This document shows, in pieces, positions 11,046 through 23,679 of a stretch of 64,000 nucleotides of DNA; position 1 is the first letter of the stretch, and the number at the start of each line of letters is the position of its first letter. Location: positions 4,221,047 through 4,285,046 of the forward strand of contig NC_087388.1 of assembly GCF_963675165.1 (NCBI RefSeq), in the 5' to 3' direction. The position numbers and the translations under genes were made by a program. Below the pieces are notes generated by a model, which did no database searches, had not been told where the DNA came from, and was given only the letters and a program-made list of their open reading frames with translations. The DNA comes from Halichondria panicea. Lineage: Eukaryota > Porifera > Demospongiae > Suberitida > Halichondriidae.

Positions 11046-14000
11046 TCAGTAAATGTTGAACTTAGTGGACAACTTCTTCCCTTGCGAATCACACCCAACA
11101 GGGAGAACTTGGACACGATATTCACCAATCTCCAAATCCTGATAACGCACAGGACTGCGACCTACAAGGTAAATATACGTAAATTGGGAGAGGAGGCTAG
11201 GGCTAAAAGGCTGCATGTTATAATAGAGTAACTGGATTTTTTTAACTACATGAACATAATTATGCGAAGCGTGCAATCTACGTTTCTGCATCACGGGCAT
11301 GCATTCACAGTTTTATATGGAGGGTCATTTTTATGAAAAAATGGGTATACATTTGAAACGTGAGTAGAGAAAGAAAAACATTAATTTTTTAGAGAACACA
11401 GAAAAGAAGTACCGTATATTATTCGATATAAAGCGACCCTCCAAATATGCGACACCCTCGATCTTTTCCAATTTTCTGACCTCTAAAAATAGCGACTGCA
11501 ACGTTCATAATTATTTTTTATGTCGCGTCCTAAGTAGAGGTCAAACCACAGCCTCGATTTCAGGCCGCAAGAAACAATGTAATTTAAGCGGCCTATAATC
11601 GAGGATAGTAGAGTAACCTCCAATTAGATGCGACCCTCTAAATATTCGACACCAGGACTTCAACATAATTTTTCAACCTCCAAAAGAAACGACCTCTGGC
11701 TTCGTAATTATTTAAAAGTGTCGCTTTAAATCGAATAAGTACGGTAGGACAATGTGTATATATAAGGGAAAGTGCATGCATTCAGTAAACCATCTAGGAA
11801 ACACGTTGTTTTACTGAACGCTTTTCCCATGTACTAAATGCATTTCTCGGCTAAATAATTATGTTTTTTAGACACATAGATTTTGTGCAAACTAAACCCT
11901 ATACACGCGTTTCCTGTTCGTGTTCTCAGGTACTTTTTCTACTTCCGTTTTAATGAACGTGGCCCTACATAATAAATTGCATTATATATACACAAGACGA
12001 AAACTTGCAAAATTATGTAACTCACATGAACTGGGATTAGCATTATCAGAGCTATCCAGACTACTCAGTTTGCAGAGGTAAGAGTCTACAGCTTCGGTTC
12101 CTTTAAAGAAGATAGACGCAGTCCTTCCATCAACGATTACCCCCTCATTTATCAGGTGGACAGCACAAAACTGTTCATCACCACTCTCTCCTGAATATAA
12201 TTATATAGATACAGTTAAAATAACTAAGGGGGCAAAGGCATGACCTACACGTTGGTTTAACTTAAAAAGCCAGGAAAAATTACTGCTCACCAATGTGAAT
12301 AGTTCTTCTAACAGTAAATTTTTCTCCTAATTCTGATGTAGCGTGAATGAGAAATATGTGAGATCCAGCTGGAATGTTATCATATTGCACATGCCCCTCG
12401 GTACCTAGTAGATGTGTGCATATATATACTTACACTGTAAAAAATGATTGAAAAAAAGTGCGGTGGACACACTAAAACCGTCGCATATAGCACGCTTTTT
12501 TGAAAAAGTGTGCTATATGCGACGGTTTTAGTGTGCTCACCGCACTTTTTTTTTTACAGTGTATGATTGTATATATGCATGCATGCATGATGCCGCAACC
12601 ACTTACAATCAGTTCCTCTTCCTCCTATCAAAAAGCACTCAGCAGATAAAAGTGGCATGGTAGGCTCGAAATCAACGATTACCCTCCCTTCACTCACCCT
12701 TGGACTGCTATTTATTAGACGAATTTGGAATGGAGGTTCTGTCAGAAAAACAAAATTAATTAACATATCAAAATAGATGCATGCATATATAGGTACCAAC
12801 CTTTCTCTTCACAGTAATCTCCAATATATCCGTTGGGACAATTGCAAGTATATGTGAGGACATGCTTTACACACACTCCATTGTTTTCACAGATGTTGGT
12901 GTCACAAGCTGAGACAACTGAAAAGAATGCATGAGAATTAAAAGCTGAAAGGATTAATTTAGCAAAGGGTATTGCACTGAGTGGGCCGCGCAAAAAACAA
13001 CAACAGCTTAGCTCAAATCAAATTTAACGTATATCATGAACAAGAAGCAAACTCAAAAAAGTGGTAATGGCGTGGTGTGTGACAGCAATATAATACCCAC
13101 TAACCAGAAACATCACAAGTGTCTCCCTCATATCCTTCATTGCAGCTGCAATTGTTGTTCTGAACACAAGCTCCGTTCACACAGGGAGGGTCACACACAA
13201 CTGAAAACAATATTTGTGAACTGAAGGCAGAGCACGCAAAATTGAAGGACACAACTATATGGTTGTGGAGTACATGTACAAGAAGCTGACACCTGTTGTT
13301 GTTTTATAATAGCCACAACCCAAAACACAATTATCTTATCAAGATATACCAGCTTATAATTACCCATGCATGCATAGGCCATAATAGGTTAGCACACGAT
13401 CATCAGACATTATAGGTATTCAATAACCATGCAGATATTAATTTTAGTGCCACACATGTAAAACCCACTAGGAACAGCCATCTCAACCATCTCATCAAAG
13501 CTCTCCACTCCACGCATTGTGGCCATTCCTATCTTCACATTGTTAGTAGTGGCTATGTCAAAGAGACAGTACTCATCATTTCCACAAACTTCTCTCGCCT
13601 TGTCTTCAAGATCCGCATTCTTGAAGGTGGTTTCAAAAACAGGGTTGAAATTTGGATCATAGGAAAGTATGAAGCTCTCTCCTGCATTATAAGTGAAGAG
13701 GCTCTCACTTGCTGACTTCAGTATCCCTGGAAAATTTAAGGAATGAATAGTTATTGCATATTGTACCTGAACTATACTCACATGTCATTCCAAACATGTA
13801 ATGAATGTCTTCTAGTGAAGAGTTCGATGGAATTGCTTTTTCTTCAGATTTTGGAACCAAGTCATCACTCGTATCTTCATTGAAAGTGCCCATCAGTCCT
13901 CGGGTCTTCCCTTTCAGAGAGTTTGGCAGAGTGATCAACATGACTGAGATGATTCCATTCTCAACCTTAATCTCCATCTTGGCTCCCAGCTTAAAAACAG

Positions 14001-16180
14001 CACTAAATGATTTAGCTGCATTGCTGGCAACAGTCACATTTTCCTTAATGATCTCAGAATTAACATCATCAAAATTGATGATTCTATGATTGACATGAAC
14101 TTGAGCACCATTACCCTGGAGATTAAATTGCACAGTTGTGTTAGTGCTTTCTTCTCTTGCCACAAGAGCAGTGAACACAGTTCCTAAAGTGGGAGTGCCG
14201 TCAGAGTTAAGAATAGTCTCCATTCTTCCTTGAAGTGTGAAGGAGTTGTCACTTGTCTCAATCATCGTGAACTCTCCCTTGCCATTAAATGTGTACTTGA
14301 GGCCATCAAGGGTGATGATGTGTGGATCCCCGAAGATGCAAGCTATACATACAAATGTATGCATGGGGAAAAAACAGGATACATTATCACGATCTTGTTA
14401 TTCTCTCATAATTATGCATGATTACCTGGTAGGGGTAAACGATATTGAATCTCTTGGCCTGAAGGCCTCCATTTGTAGTACTCATTACATTTAGTCGAAC
14501 CAGTCTCGCCTTTGCAGCAATAAATGTACGGTAGAACGTCATCGGATAAATGTCTGTTGTAATTAAACTTCGGGGACATGGTGTCGACACTTCCTCCTGA
14601 TGTCTCTCCTTTCATGAGGTTACCAATAGGTCCATAACAGCATTGCTGTCCAACACCATCAAAATTAGGCCTAAACATTAGGTAATTAGTTTGTTAATAG
14701 AATCTATAGGTGTATATTAAATTATACTTATCATGAATTTGAGTTACTTACGTAAATTGTCGATAGCAAGACGTTACACCAGAATGGAAAAAAACCATTG
14801 CTTTTTGAGAGTAGCTAGTTGCTCTGAATAATGATGTCATTCTCTCCTCCTCAAACGATCTATCATTTCTAGCTAATGCTTGAGTTGGTGGACAGGGAAT
14901 AACTCTTTGAAGCAAGCTTTGACCAGTCACACCAGAATCCATTTCGTAACCACTCCATCTTGTGCACACATCACGAAAATTATCGAATGAAAAACTCGAT
15001 TTCATAAACATTACCCCAGACCACAAACCAACAGAATTTGGCAAAGAAAGTTCTCCTTCATTATCGCTAACTGATACCTTTATTATCACAGGGCATAATC
15101 CAACGTCTACAGATCGTGTGTTATCATGTAATGGCAGTCTGCAGTTCAGAGCCAGCGGTGGAATGAATACTTGAACTTCACGATCTTCAACTGGTACACT
15201 CAAAGCCAAAACAGTAGCACTTTCCCAGTTAACTTTCCACTCTCCTTCATTTTGTGTGTACTCCTGTTTGTATGATGTAATATCGATATTCACATTTGTG
15301 GTTGCTGGTAGGTAGCTGGGGGTGACGTCCTCGGGAGTCCATGTTATGGTGGCAGACTTGACGGGCTCGAGCATAAGAGTTGGAGACTCTGAGTTAATGT
15401 CCACCACATGAGCACGATCGGGAGAGACTGAAAGAATTTGAAGTGAGTCACTGGACAGGTATGAGGATATTTGAAATTGAAACTTACTTGTGTTAAAGGT
15501 GGAATCATATCGGGTTACTCCATCAGTGGCAACCACATACACAATTAACGGTGTCTCTCCGATTTTCTCAAGCATTGGGGATACACACAAAATACTGCCT
15601 TCGTTGATATACATGGCTGTCAAGGTAACATCTCCAAACTGGCAGGTGACGGTATCAGTAGGAGAGAAGTACGGACCTGATACAAGAACAGGAGTCCCTC
15701 CAAAAAGGTGACCGTAACTTGGCCTGATGGCCAGCGGAACTGAAATGAATTATTCAATGAACATTATAATTTTTATGATCATAATTATTGCTATACAAAT
15801 ATAATTATACTTACGTGTACACCTTCCTCGAACTTCAGTGTAACCAGGGCAGCAAAATTGCCTCCTCATGTACACAGTGTAGAATGCTTGGGAACTGTAA
15901 ACTTCATTTCTATACCTGGATATTATCAATGTATGTGTTATACGGAGCATCAATGGACGCTACCATAATCAAGAGTACAACTCTACACAGTAATGACTGT
16001 GTATTGTTTGAACATTCATAGCACTCACCTGTTGCAGGAGTGCCAACCCCACCCCCACCAGCTACAGTCATAGGTCTCCTTGTGAGTTCTACTGTGGTAG
16101 ATCGTATAGTACCTCACAGCGGACGTTTGCTCATAGCAAACACTGCACAATTCACGGAAAATAATTATTAGGGCAGTATT
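11046..16180 (-). CDS. EMI-IPT-AMOP-vWD-EGF surface/secreted protein (SUSD2/mucin-4-like)
   Basis: Read on the minus strand, the exons give in order: an EMI-like cysteine module (~16140-16030 and ~15918-15820, with CYEQTSAVRYY, SWWGWGWHSC, QFCCPGY); an IPT/TIG domain (~15738-15493, GGTPVLVSG); an AMOP domain spread over two exons (~15431-14752 and ~14672-14412, with QQCCYG, YIYCC and a CNEYYKWRP stretch); a vWF type D domain (14343-13785, FGDPHIITLDGLKYTFNGKG) with its C-terminal part (~13735-13440, SLFTYNAG, CGNDEYCLFDI); two EGF-like modules (~13200-13103, ~12925-12810); and Ig-like exons (~12740, ~12410, ~12190) ending in 11165-11046. AMOP plus vWD in this order is the SUSD2/mucin-4 arrangement, so an extracellular adhesion role is likely. 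I see no C-terminal membrane segment. The start codon and signal peptide are not identified and probably lie upstream of 16180. Confidence 0.8.
11412..11748. repeat. MITE with TACCGTA ends
   Basis: The left end taccgtatattattcgatataaagcgac is matched in inverted form by gtcgctttaaatcgaataagtacggta at the right. The arms carry repeated 'gcgaccctc' motifs and enclose ~280 bp with no coding. It lies in an intron of the receptor gene. Confidence 0.75.
12432..12563. repeat. Near-perfect hairpin MITE
   Basis: acactgtaaaaaa at 12432 pairs with ttttttacagtgt at 12563. The stems (gtgcggtg-acactaaaaccgtcgcatatagcac) are almost perfectly complementary around a loop of a few bases. The high identity of the arms suggests recent activity. 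It lies in an intron of the receptor gene. Confidence 0.85.
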
Positions 16181-16750
16181 ATAGGCTCACAATCTTACAG
16201 TAAATGCCATGCAGATGTTGATTCAATTATATCTCCTTCTTAGCTATATATAGTGGTTGCTGGCAAAACTATTGAATTGCCTTACCCTCTTTGAGCTGCA
16301 GTACGAGGTAGCATCAACCATGTCCCAATCAAACAGATTAGAAGGTACCTGGGATTCATTTTAGCCAAGTCACTCACAGCATGCAGTTACACAGTCTGTA
16401 GAAAAGTTTGCAAAACATGGCACCACCATATGCAAGTCACATTTTTGTGGTAAAGTATAAATCTTCCTCAGTTTTTGTGGTATAATGTTAATTGTGCTAT
16501 CTGGATTAGTCTCAGGTTAACTAAGTTAATTGGCCTGCATGGGACCGAGAGGTTAGACTACGATGATCGAGTGCATGCATGTAAATTCTCCATGAATACC
16601 CTATATATAGAGTCTACCTCAAGCCTCTTATTGGCTTTTCATTCCAATTTCTACAGCGTCATGCTATAGTTGCCTAGGCCTATATGCCAAAAATCATTCA
16701 TCAGCCTATTATTTAACTTAAGGACACCTATTTCTGATATATTGCACCTG
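16181..16750. other. Non-coding, possible 5' region of the receptor gene
   Basis: No convincing exon with a signal peptide could be assigned. A 5' exon of the minus-strand receptor gene is expected here or beyond, but I cannot support one. Confidence 0.4.
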
Positions 16751-17110
16751 TGCTACTAAAGTGGAACTTCTGAATAACGGACAAGTTGGTCCAGGAGGTT
16801 TTGTCCGTTATTCAGAGGTGTCCCTTTATTGGGAGGTTTTACCATATAAGGTTATGTCACCCCAAACGTGTTTCATAAGGTATGTAGAGACAATAATGAC
16901 TTCAAGTGCATAAAATGAATTAGGTTTACAAGCCATGGTCTTTGGGAACAGATTATAACACACATTTGTACGTAGAATTATAGAGGATGCCATTCTTGCA
17001 GATCGATAATAAACTATATATCTTTCGTCCGTTATACATACGTATATATATATTGTGCAAGGCGACTTGCCTGTTGTGCGGAGTTTAGAGGTGTCCACCA
17101 TTTAGGGTAC
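16750..17110. repeat. MITE-like repeat with internal hairpin
   Basis: gaacttctgaataacggacaa (16763) is followed by its inverted form ttttgtccgttattcagagg (16797), forming a hairpin. A related piece, ggtgtccaccatttagggta, occurs near 17090 and may be the other terminus. Similar to pogo/Tc-like non-autonomous elements. Confidence 0.5.
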
Positions 17111-17261
17111 TACTATATACAGAGCTACCACTGCAGAGCCATATAGGGGTTGGCTATTTAGAGACTTGGCCTTTACCAGGAAGGAGTCATAGCTATACCA
17201 GCAACTTATAGCTCCACGGCTAATGAATAAGCAATTATAAACAATCATGCAATTATATAAT

Positions 17262-17562
17262 TATACAAAATTAAAAAGCGCTTTCTTCCATTGCTGAGCT
17301 GCATGGTTTATTCCTCAGAGTACAGAAATAATTGGCGGTTGTATATTATATCGTCTCACAACCAATTGTCGCACCCAGCAGAGCCTATATAGTCGTGTGA
17401 GCGAGCATGACGTTGCTGTGAAATGAATCAAATGATTTGTGCAACATGCACTCTGGTTGTGAGACGATAATTGTATATTATAGTTTCATCATTCTATTGA
17501 GGAAGGAACCAGCAATGGAAGAAAGCACTTTTAATTTTTGTATAATTATATAGGCCTATATA
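17262..17562. repeat. Foldback repeat, ~300 bp
   Basis: Outer arms: aattatacaaaattaaaaag-cgctttcttccattgctg (17262-17298) against the inverse at ~17508-17560. An inner pair, tatcgtctcacaaccaa / ctggttgtgagacgataa, also matches. A partial, diverged third copy of the inner part (ggcggttgtatattata, tctcacaaccagagtgcatg) is at 17823-17895. Confidence 0.75.
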
Positions 17563-18221
17563 CAGAAAAATGATCGTGTTTATCAGCAGGATGATATGTA
17601 TACAACGTGCATGGAGTCTGTAAGCGGGCCTTAGCCCACTAATAACTCAGGGCCTTATTTGTAACACTCCAGGGTGAGGCCTCTAGCTTAGTCTCGTGAG
17701 CAAGACTTTGATTGAGAACACGATAATTTTCCTGTATATATAGGCCTATACAAAAATTAACCATTGCAAGTTATAACCCTCGTTTCCTTCCTCACTATAA
17801 TGCTGAAACTAAACCCTTGCATGGCGGTTGTATATTATAATTTTTTTTATCATCTCACAACCAGAGTGCATGTTGCACAGCAACGTCGTAACGTCGTGCT
17901 GCTGTGAAATAATTAGTGCAACAATCATCTTATTGTTCAAGGTATTATTATATTATGTGTGAATGTCATATGCCTTCACTGACAGAATTACTGCATTAGG
18001 CTCTGATAAATAATTATGCTCAGAATAATTTTAGCATAATAGGTGTCTAAAGGAATAATAGGCATCAATGTCCATTTTGGTAAAGATCATTACATTAAGT
18101 TTTGCATAATAACGTTGTCACGGCAAATTAATGCTCATGGATCCAGCAGTCAGTAAGATAACACTGAATCATGATTATTAACCCGAGGTGCGTGGGCGGC
18201 CACGGGTTATAGTAGTCGTCT

Positions 18222-19553
18222 ATGGAACGCCGTTTGCGACAAAATTCAGGCAGAATCTGATAGGCGTGTGCATCCAATATAAAATCGATTTTTGAAGATC
18301 GATTTTTAATAATCGATTTTTTACAGTTGATTTTCGATTTACACGTGAACGATTTTTGACAATCGATCTGATAATCAATTTTTGAAATTCGATTTTTGAT
18401 AATCGATTTTTGATAAGGCCAATGTTAATCAATGTCTTGTTTCTGGTTACCTCCCTCCTCAAATTTCACTGCCTCATCAAAAAACTTATTATTATGACAT
18501 CACTCCATTATTTTCATTAGCCACACCTACTTGTGGGTGTGTCACATGATAAATAGCATAGATTGCAGCATAGATTAGGTAAGATTTTGCTTTTTCATAT
18601 TTGTGGTTTTATTGTATATCCAGTGTGGTTATTTTAATTAACAGGAAATGGGGTTTTACAGGAAGTGATGTCACAATAATGAATAATGATAACCTCCCTC
18701 CCTCACTAGTGGTAAGGTGATTTCCAAACCAGAAAACAAGACATTGACGAACACTGGCCTAATCGATTATTGAAATTCGATTTTTGATAATCGATTTTAG
18801 AACTGCTCTGAAGGTGGGCTGGGGGGGCCCCTGTCTAAAGCTGTATCACGTGATACTATCCTTAGAGAAATTTTGCATTGAAGAAGCCACTATTCATGAC
18901 TTCTATTCTATCTGGAATCACCAAACTCTTTCTCAGCTCTTTCTTTAAGCACACACAAGATGGCCAAATAAAACAGTGCTGGCGAGAAAGCATACAAAAA
19001 TGGGTGCACGAAGAAACTAAATAAGATAGCACCAACTGAACAGTTCTAAAATTAATGATGTGACTTATGGCCCTCCTTTTTAATGGTTCCAAAAAACAAT
19101 AATGTTTCGCTTTTGCGTTATAGTCTATCATGTGAGATAGCTAACCAAGCCAAGCTTTGATTCCAGGCCGCGGAGAAGGAGTTTGTGCATGTTCTGAGTT
19201 TCAAGGGCGGCCTAACTGAAGCCTTGAATCCATTTTAATCGGCCTGGATTCGAGGCTAGTATCAATCAATTGCGATTTTTGTAATCGATTTTTAAAAATT
19301 GATTATCAAAAATCGAATTTCAAAAATCGATTATCAAAAATCGATTATCAAAAATCGAATTTCAAAAATCGATTATCAAAAATCGAATTTCAAAAATTGA
19401 TTATCAGATCGATTGTCAAAGATCGTTTACGTGTAAATCGAAAATCAACTGTAAAAAATCGATTATTAAAAATCGATCTTCAAAAATCGATTTTATATTG
19501 GATGCACACGCCTATCAGATTCTGCCGGAATTTTGTCGCAAACGGCGTTCCAT
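18222..19553. mobile_element. Non-autonomous foldback transposon with 8-bp target duplication
   Basis: The termini ATGGAACGCCGTTTGCGACA (18222) and its inverse (ending 19553) are flanked on both sides by the identical 8 bp AGTCGTCT (18214-18221 and 19554-19561). The arms (~18222-18430 and ~19270-19553) are largely made of repeated 'atcgatttttgaa' units. The middle ~800 bp has no recognisable transposase. An 8-bp duplication fits hAT- or P-like mobilisation in trans. The interior contains a smaller patch with the same atcgattttt units (18760-18800). Confidence 0.85.
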
Positions 19554-19576
19554 AGTCGTCTGGTTTGTTTGTGACA

Positions 19577-19860
19577 GGTGAATCTACTCACCTGGATACC
19601 ACAGTACTGCGTTTACAGCATGGATAGCCTTCACACAACAAGTTATTAGTTTTAATAGTGGCAGAATTTGATGTTAAACCTTCGTTGTCAAATAAAAACG
19701 AGCAAAAGCTAAGAAGCTTGTGACTGCCTCTGCTTACCTGGATGCTCTAGCGCTGCGTTTTACAGCATGGGTAGCCTCCACACAACAAGTTAGTACTTCT
19801 AATAGTGGCAGCTTTCGGTGTTAAAGCTTTATTGTCTAATAAAAGCGAGCAAAATGTAGC
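19577..19860 (+). repeat. Two tandem diverged copies of a ~150-bp unit
   Basis: 19577-19705 and 19731-19860 share cacctggat/tacctggat, gcgttt-acagcatg, tagcct-cacacaacaagtta, aatagtggcag and aaaa-cgagcaaaa. Unit function is unknown. Just after, a ~44-bp piece (aacaatggaacagggtcact) is duplicated at 19916 and 19961. Confidence 0.7.
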
Positions 19861-20499
19861 TTGAACAGAACTTGGCACCATGTGTTACTTATAACTGAAG
19901 TGATTCTGTACCAGGAACAATGGAACAGGGTCACTAAAGTAGAAAGCTGTATATACCATGAACAATGGAACAGGGTCACTAAAGTAGAAAGCTTGAATTA
20001 TAGCTCCTGCTGCTTTAGCATGGGATCCTACTCCATGCAGGACCTGGAGCCATACTTCTCTGAGACTCCAGGCTTCTTTGCTGTGATCCTAATCCACAGT
20101 GCATATAATTATCTATAGTACCACTACCTGTTCTCAAATGTTTCAGCATGCCTCAAGTCTGGTTTAGTTTTATTGCTCCTGAGTTGCTGGCAAGTCATAC
20201 ATGATAACAACATCATGCACTGCATTATATCACTCTTCTCTGGTTTCTTTCTAATCATGTCACCAGCCGAGGGTTTGCACTTTAGTGCTCTAGTATTAAT
20301 TATGTCGTGTGTCAGTTTTGTGCTTGTGTTTATGTCTATAATTAATTTATAATTATGTTTTTATTTTGTCTATAGTAAAATCGGATTTTTATGAGAACAA
20401 TCGGATTTTTTATGAGAATAATAGGCACATTTTTCAAGAATTAATAATGGGTGGGAAAAAAGTATAATTTATCAGGGCCTACATGACTGCATGCATAAT

Positions 20500-22420
20500 C
20501 AGATCACACACTTTTCCTTTATGAGAATGGGTCTGCCTCAGGTCATTCTATCAGATCAAGGACGTGTATTCAACAATGATTTACACGTACACTAGTCTCT
20601 GTTCTCTCCTGGGGATCCAGTGTCGTCTTACAACGCTTTACCACCCTCAGGTGATGCACTACAGTGGAATTATCTATAATTTTACTTTCTAAACAAACGG
20701 CTTGGACGAGCGTTTCAATCAGACGCTGCAAATAATTCACCTACTTGCGATTCTGGATCAATTGCAGACTCTGCTCACTCTCCTCCTGAGGACACTGCTC
20801 ACATGACCTCCGCTCACCTGGAATCCCTTTTTGAGGACTCCACTCACCTGGAACCCACTCTTTAGGACTCTGCTCACATGACTTCCGCTCACCTGGAATC
20901 CCCTTTGAGGACTCCGCTCACCTGGAACCCCCCTCTTGAGGATTCCGCTCACATAACTTCCACTCACCTGGAATCCCCTTTGAGGACTCCGCTCACCTGG
21001 AACCCCCCTCTTTAGGACTCTGCTCACATAACTTCCACTCACCTGGAATCCCCTTTTGAGGACTCCGCTCACCTGGAACCCCCTCTTGAGGACTCTGCTC
21101 ACATAACTTCCACTCACCTGGACCCCTTTTGAGGACTCCGCTTACCTGGAATTCTCTCTTGAGGACTTTGCTCACCTGGAATCTGCTTATTTGGACTTTG
21201 CTCAATTACACCCTCCATGATAATCGAGGACTCCCCTGACTTTGCTCAACTGGACACCACTTGTGTGAACTCTCATCATGACGAAAGACGACCCAGATCT
21301 CGAAACTACAACAGTTCTGCATGAAATCAAGAAGAAGCATATTCTCTCTCTGGCAACTCATCAGATGACTTCTCGTCTGTCCTCTCGTGTCCCACTCCTG
21401 AAATCAATTAAGATCCCCCCCGTGTCGCACGCTTGAATCGATTGAGACCCCTCCCCTGAAATCGAGTGAGACCCCTCGTGTCGCACCCTTGAAATCGATT
21501 AAGACCCCTCATGTCGTCATACCCCTGAAATCAATTAAAACTTCTCGTGTTACACCCTCCTTCAAGCCGACCCCTCAGAACATAAGTAACTCAGAGGATG
21601 CATGTTTAATCGTAGGCAGGCCAAAATACCTCAAGCGGTCATTGAGCAATCAAGGAAGAACGTCATTGAAGTGGACACTTGTACACCAAAAGCCTGTATT
21701 AGATACCTGAGCTTCGTCTAAAACTGTCTATGTATGACAGGGAAGTTCTACTATGGATGGTTAATTGACAGACAATCTCGGTACAACGGCTTGAGCTTTT
21801 CCAGCAGTAATTCCTGCATAGCCTGCAGAAGGGTGTTGTCTTTTTATACGAGGTTGAAGTGGGGATTTCGTACTGGTCGTAAACAATCACCATGGCCATT
21901 GGATCGGCACTCTTAAATTCATCCAGTGATTAACGTGTATGACAATACACATTGTATGTACAACATGTAGGTCTGTAAATATGGGAGTCAAAGCTCAGAT
22001 TGCATACGGAGGCCAAAGAAATCACTCATAAACGTAAACATTCAGGCAGGAGGATGTGACTGTGGCTTGTTTGCTATAGCCAATGCAACAGCTCTTGCTT
22101 TTGGCCACTCACCTGGAAGCTTCCAGTACAATCAATATAAAATGAGGCAGTATGCTTTCAAAAGCAACGAACTACCAATTAATTGTTGTGCTCCAGATTC
22201 AATTGTGTCAATTGATACATACCCCCGCACTGTCTATGCAGAATGCCAGAGATGGCAACTATGGAAAACTGGGTGGAATGCAGCCAATGCAAAGAATGGT
22301 ATCATTACGACACCTGCATGTGTAAACGTTCGTGCTGCTGCTCTCACAAAATCAGCTGTTTGGCACTGTATGCAGTGTCTTGAACTAAGGAAACCGTCCA
22401 TAATCTATGAACACAGTCAC
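20500..22420 (+). pseudogene. Decayed Ginger-like element: integrase, repeat linker, ULP1 and PHD-like remnants
   Basis: 20515-20640 still reads as integrase (RMGLPQVILSDQGRVFNND, then IQCR-T-LYHPQ), and 20696-20732 as NGLDERFNQTLQ, matching the D and E regions of the element at 5.6 kb. 20760-21210 is a degenerate tandem repeat at the linker position. 21735-22190 is ULP1-like in broken frames (WLIDRQ..., a VYDN remnant, then intact GGCDCGLFAIANATAL). 22262-22330 reads as WVECSQCKEWYHYDTC, the second half of a PHD-type finger. Multiple stops and frame changes show it is dead. No terminal repeats were found. Confidence 0.75.
20760..21210. repeat. Degenerate tandem repeat (ggactccgctcacctggaa units)
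   Basis: A ~25-30-bp motif, gaggactccgctcacctgga, recurs at least a dozen times, organised in ~80-110-bp higher units with an ataacttccactcacctgg variant. Open frames across it on either strand are by-products of the period. A second, looser repeat (cctcgtgtcgcacccttgaaatcga) follows at 21370-21560. Confidence 0.85.
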
Positions 22421-23640
22421 GCGTCTAATACTAATCTTTGTGCATCCATAATTCTATTCCCGGATAGAACTTCGGTACATTATACCTAGTAACTGTGCTG
22501 TAAAAAGTCAATCGTTAAGGTACTTCCAACTACTTCGGCATTTCTTAACGTCATTATGAAATTAAGGGGGTCTTGGGCTGTGACGTTAGTATTGACCACA
22601 AGTTTAGGCATAGAACAGTGACTATTTAGATGGGTGTGGTCCGTCATCAGGCCACGTCCCTACTTGTGACATTTAGAGGGGGGAGGTTCAAAATTAAAAT
22701 GCACAAGTCTAGTTTGGAAGTTCCCCTTAATCTGACATGCATTTATGATGAACTGAGTCTTAAAATGTGGTCTCAATTAAGGTTCACATGCAGCTCTATA
22801 CACACTGATAGCTATAGCCTCGAGACCAGTCCGTTCGTTGTCTGAAAGAATGAACGGCCTGGTCTCGAGGTTAGACAAGCTTCCCGCGCATGAACATGAT
22901 ATTTTGTGACTGCCTGTGCGTATCTATATTCTATATGATGTGGAGAGGATTGAGTCAGAACCCTAGGTTGCCCTACTTAAGCTCCTGGTCCAGAGACGTC
23001 ATTTTATACAGTAACTACATGTAATTGGTAGTAGTGCAACAACAAATTGTCTAGCCGGACTGACTTTTCAGGGGGGGGGACCGACATGTAAAAACCGCTG
23101 GTTAAAAATCCATTTCACTGCATTGCCTCTCGATTTACTAAACCAATCTCCCAAACCGGCCTTCCACTATATACTAAACCGGTCTCATGCTTTACTACTA
23201 AATCGTTGTCCAGATAAATATCCCAGCGCTGCATGTTACTGGATGTTACTGCAGCCTAGCTTGTATGACTTTAATTTGGGTATGCTGAATGACAGATTGC
23301 CAGTGATTGTCTCCACTCTAGTTGTTGCTGGTGCTCGACTTTAAGTCTGCAATGAACTCATAAACACCATTAATTTTCGGCTCGATATCATGTGGGTGGG
23401 GACACTAATCTGGACAACGATTACGTAACTCAACTAGGACACCGATATGTATACAGTGAAGTGGATTTTAAACATGTACACAGTTTACACAATCATGGTG
23501 TTTTGATACAAACAGCACCCCATAATAATTATTATGTATAAATCATATAGTAGTGCACAATTATAACTGCATGGGGGCCATGCATTAATAAAAAAATTAT
23601 GCACAACACAATACATGCTGTGTAAAAAGTTAGAAAATGA
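22421..23640. other. No gene seen; one hairpin
   Basis: 22817-22873 is a hairpin (cctcgagaccagtccgttcg pairing with the inverse after a short loop). Otherwise no conserved coding pattern on either strand. Confidence 0.5.
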
Positions 23641-23679
23641 ACATAGCCTCTAAGAGAGCTTTAAGTGTAACTGCGATGC

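Noticed and set aside
20758-21205. Frame of 119 codons with VPGERSPQ repeats (minus strand)
   Set aside because: It follows the period of a degenerate DNA tandem repeat. It has no start context or splice partner, and it sits at the linker of a dead transposon.
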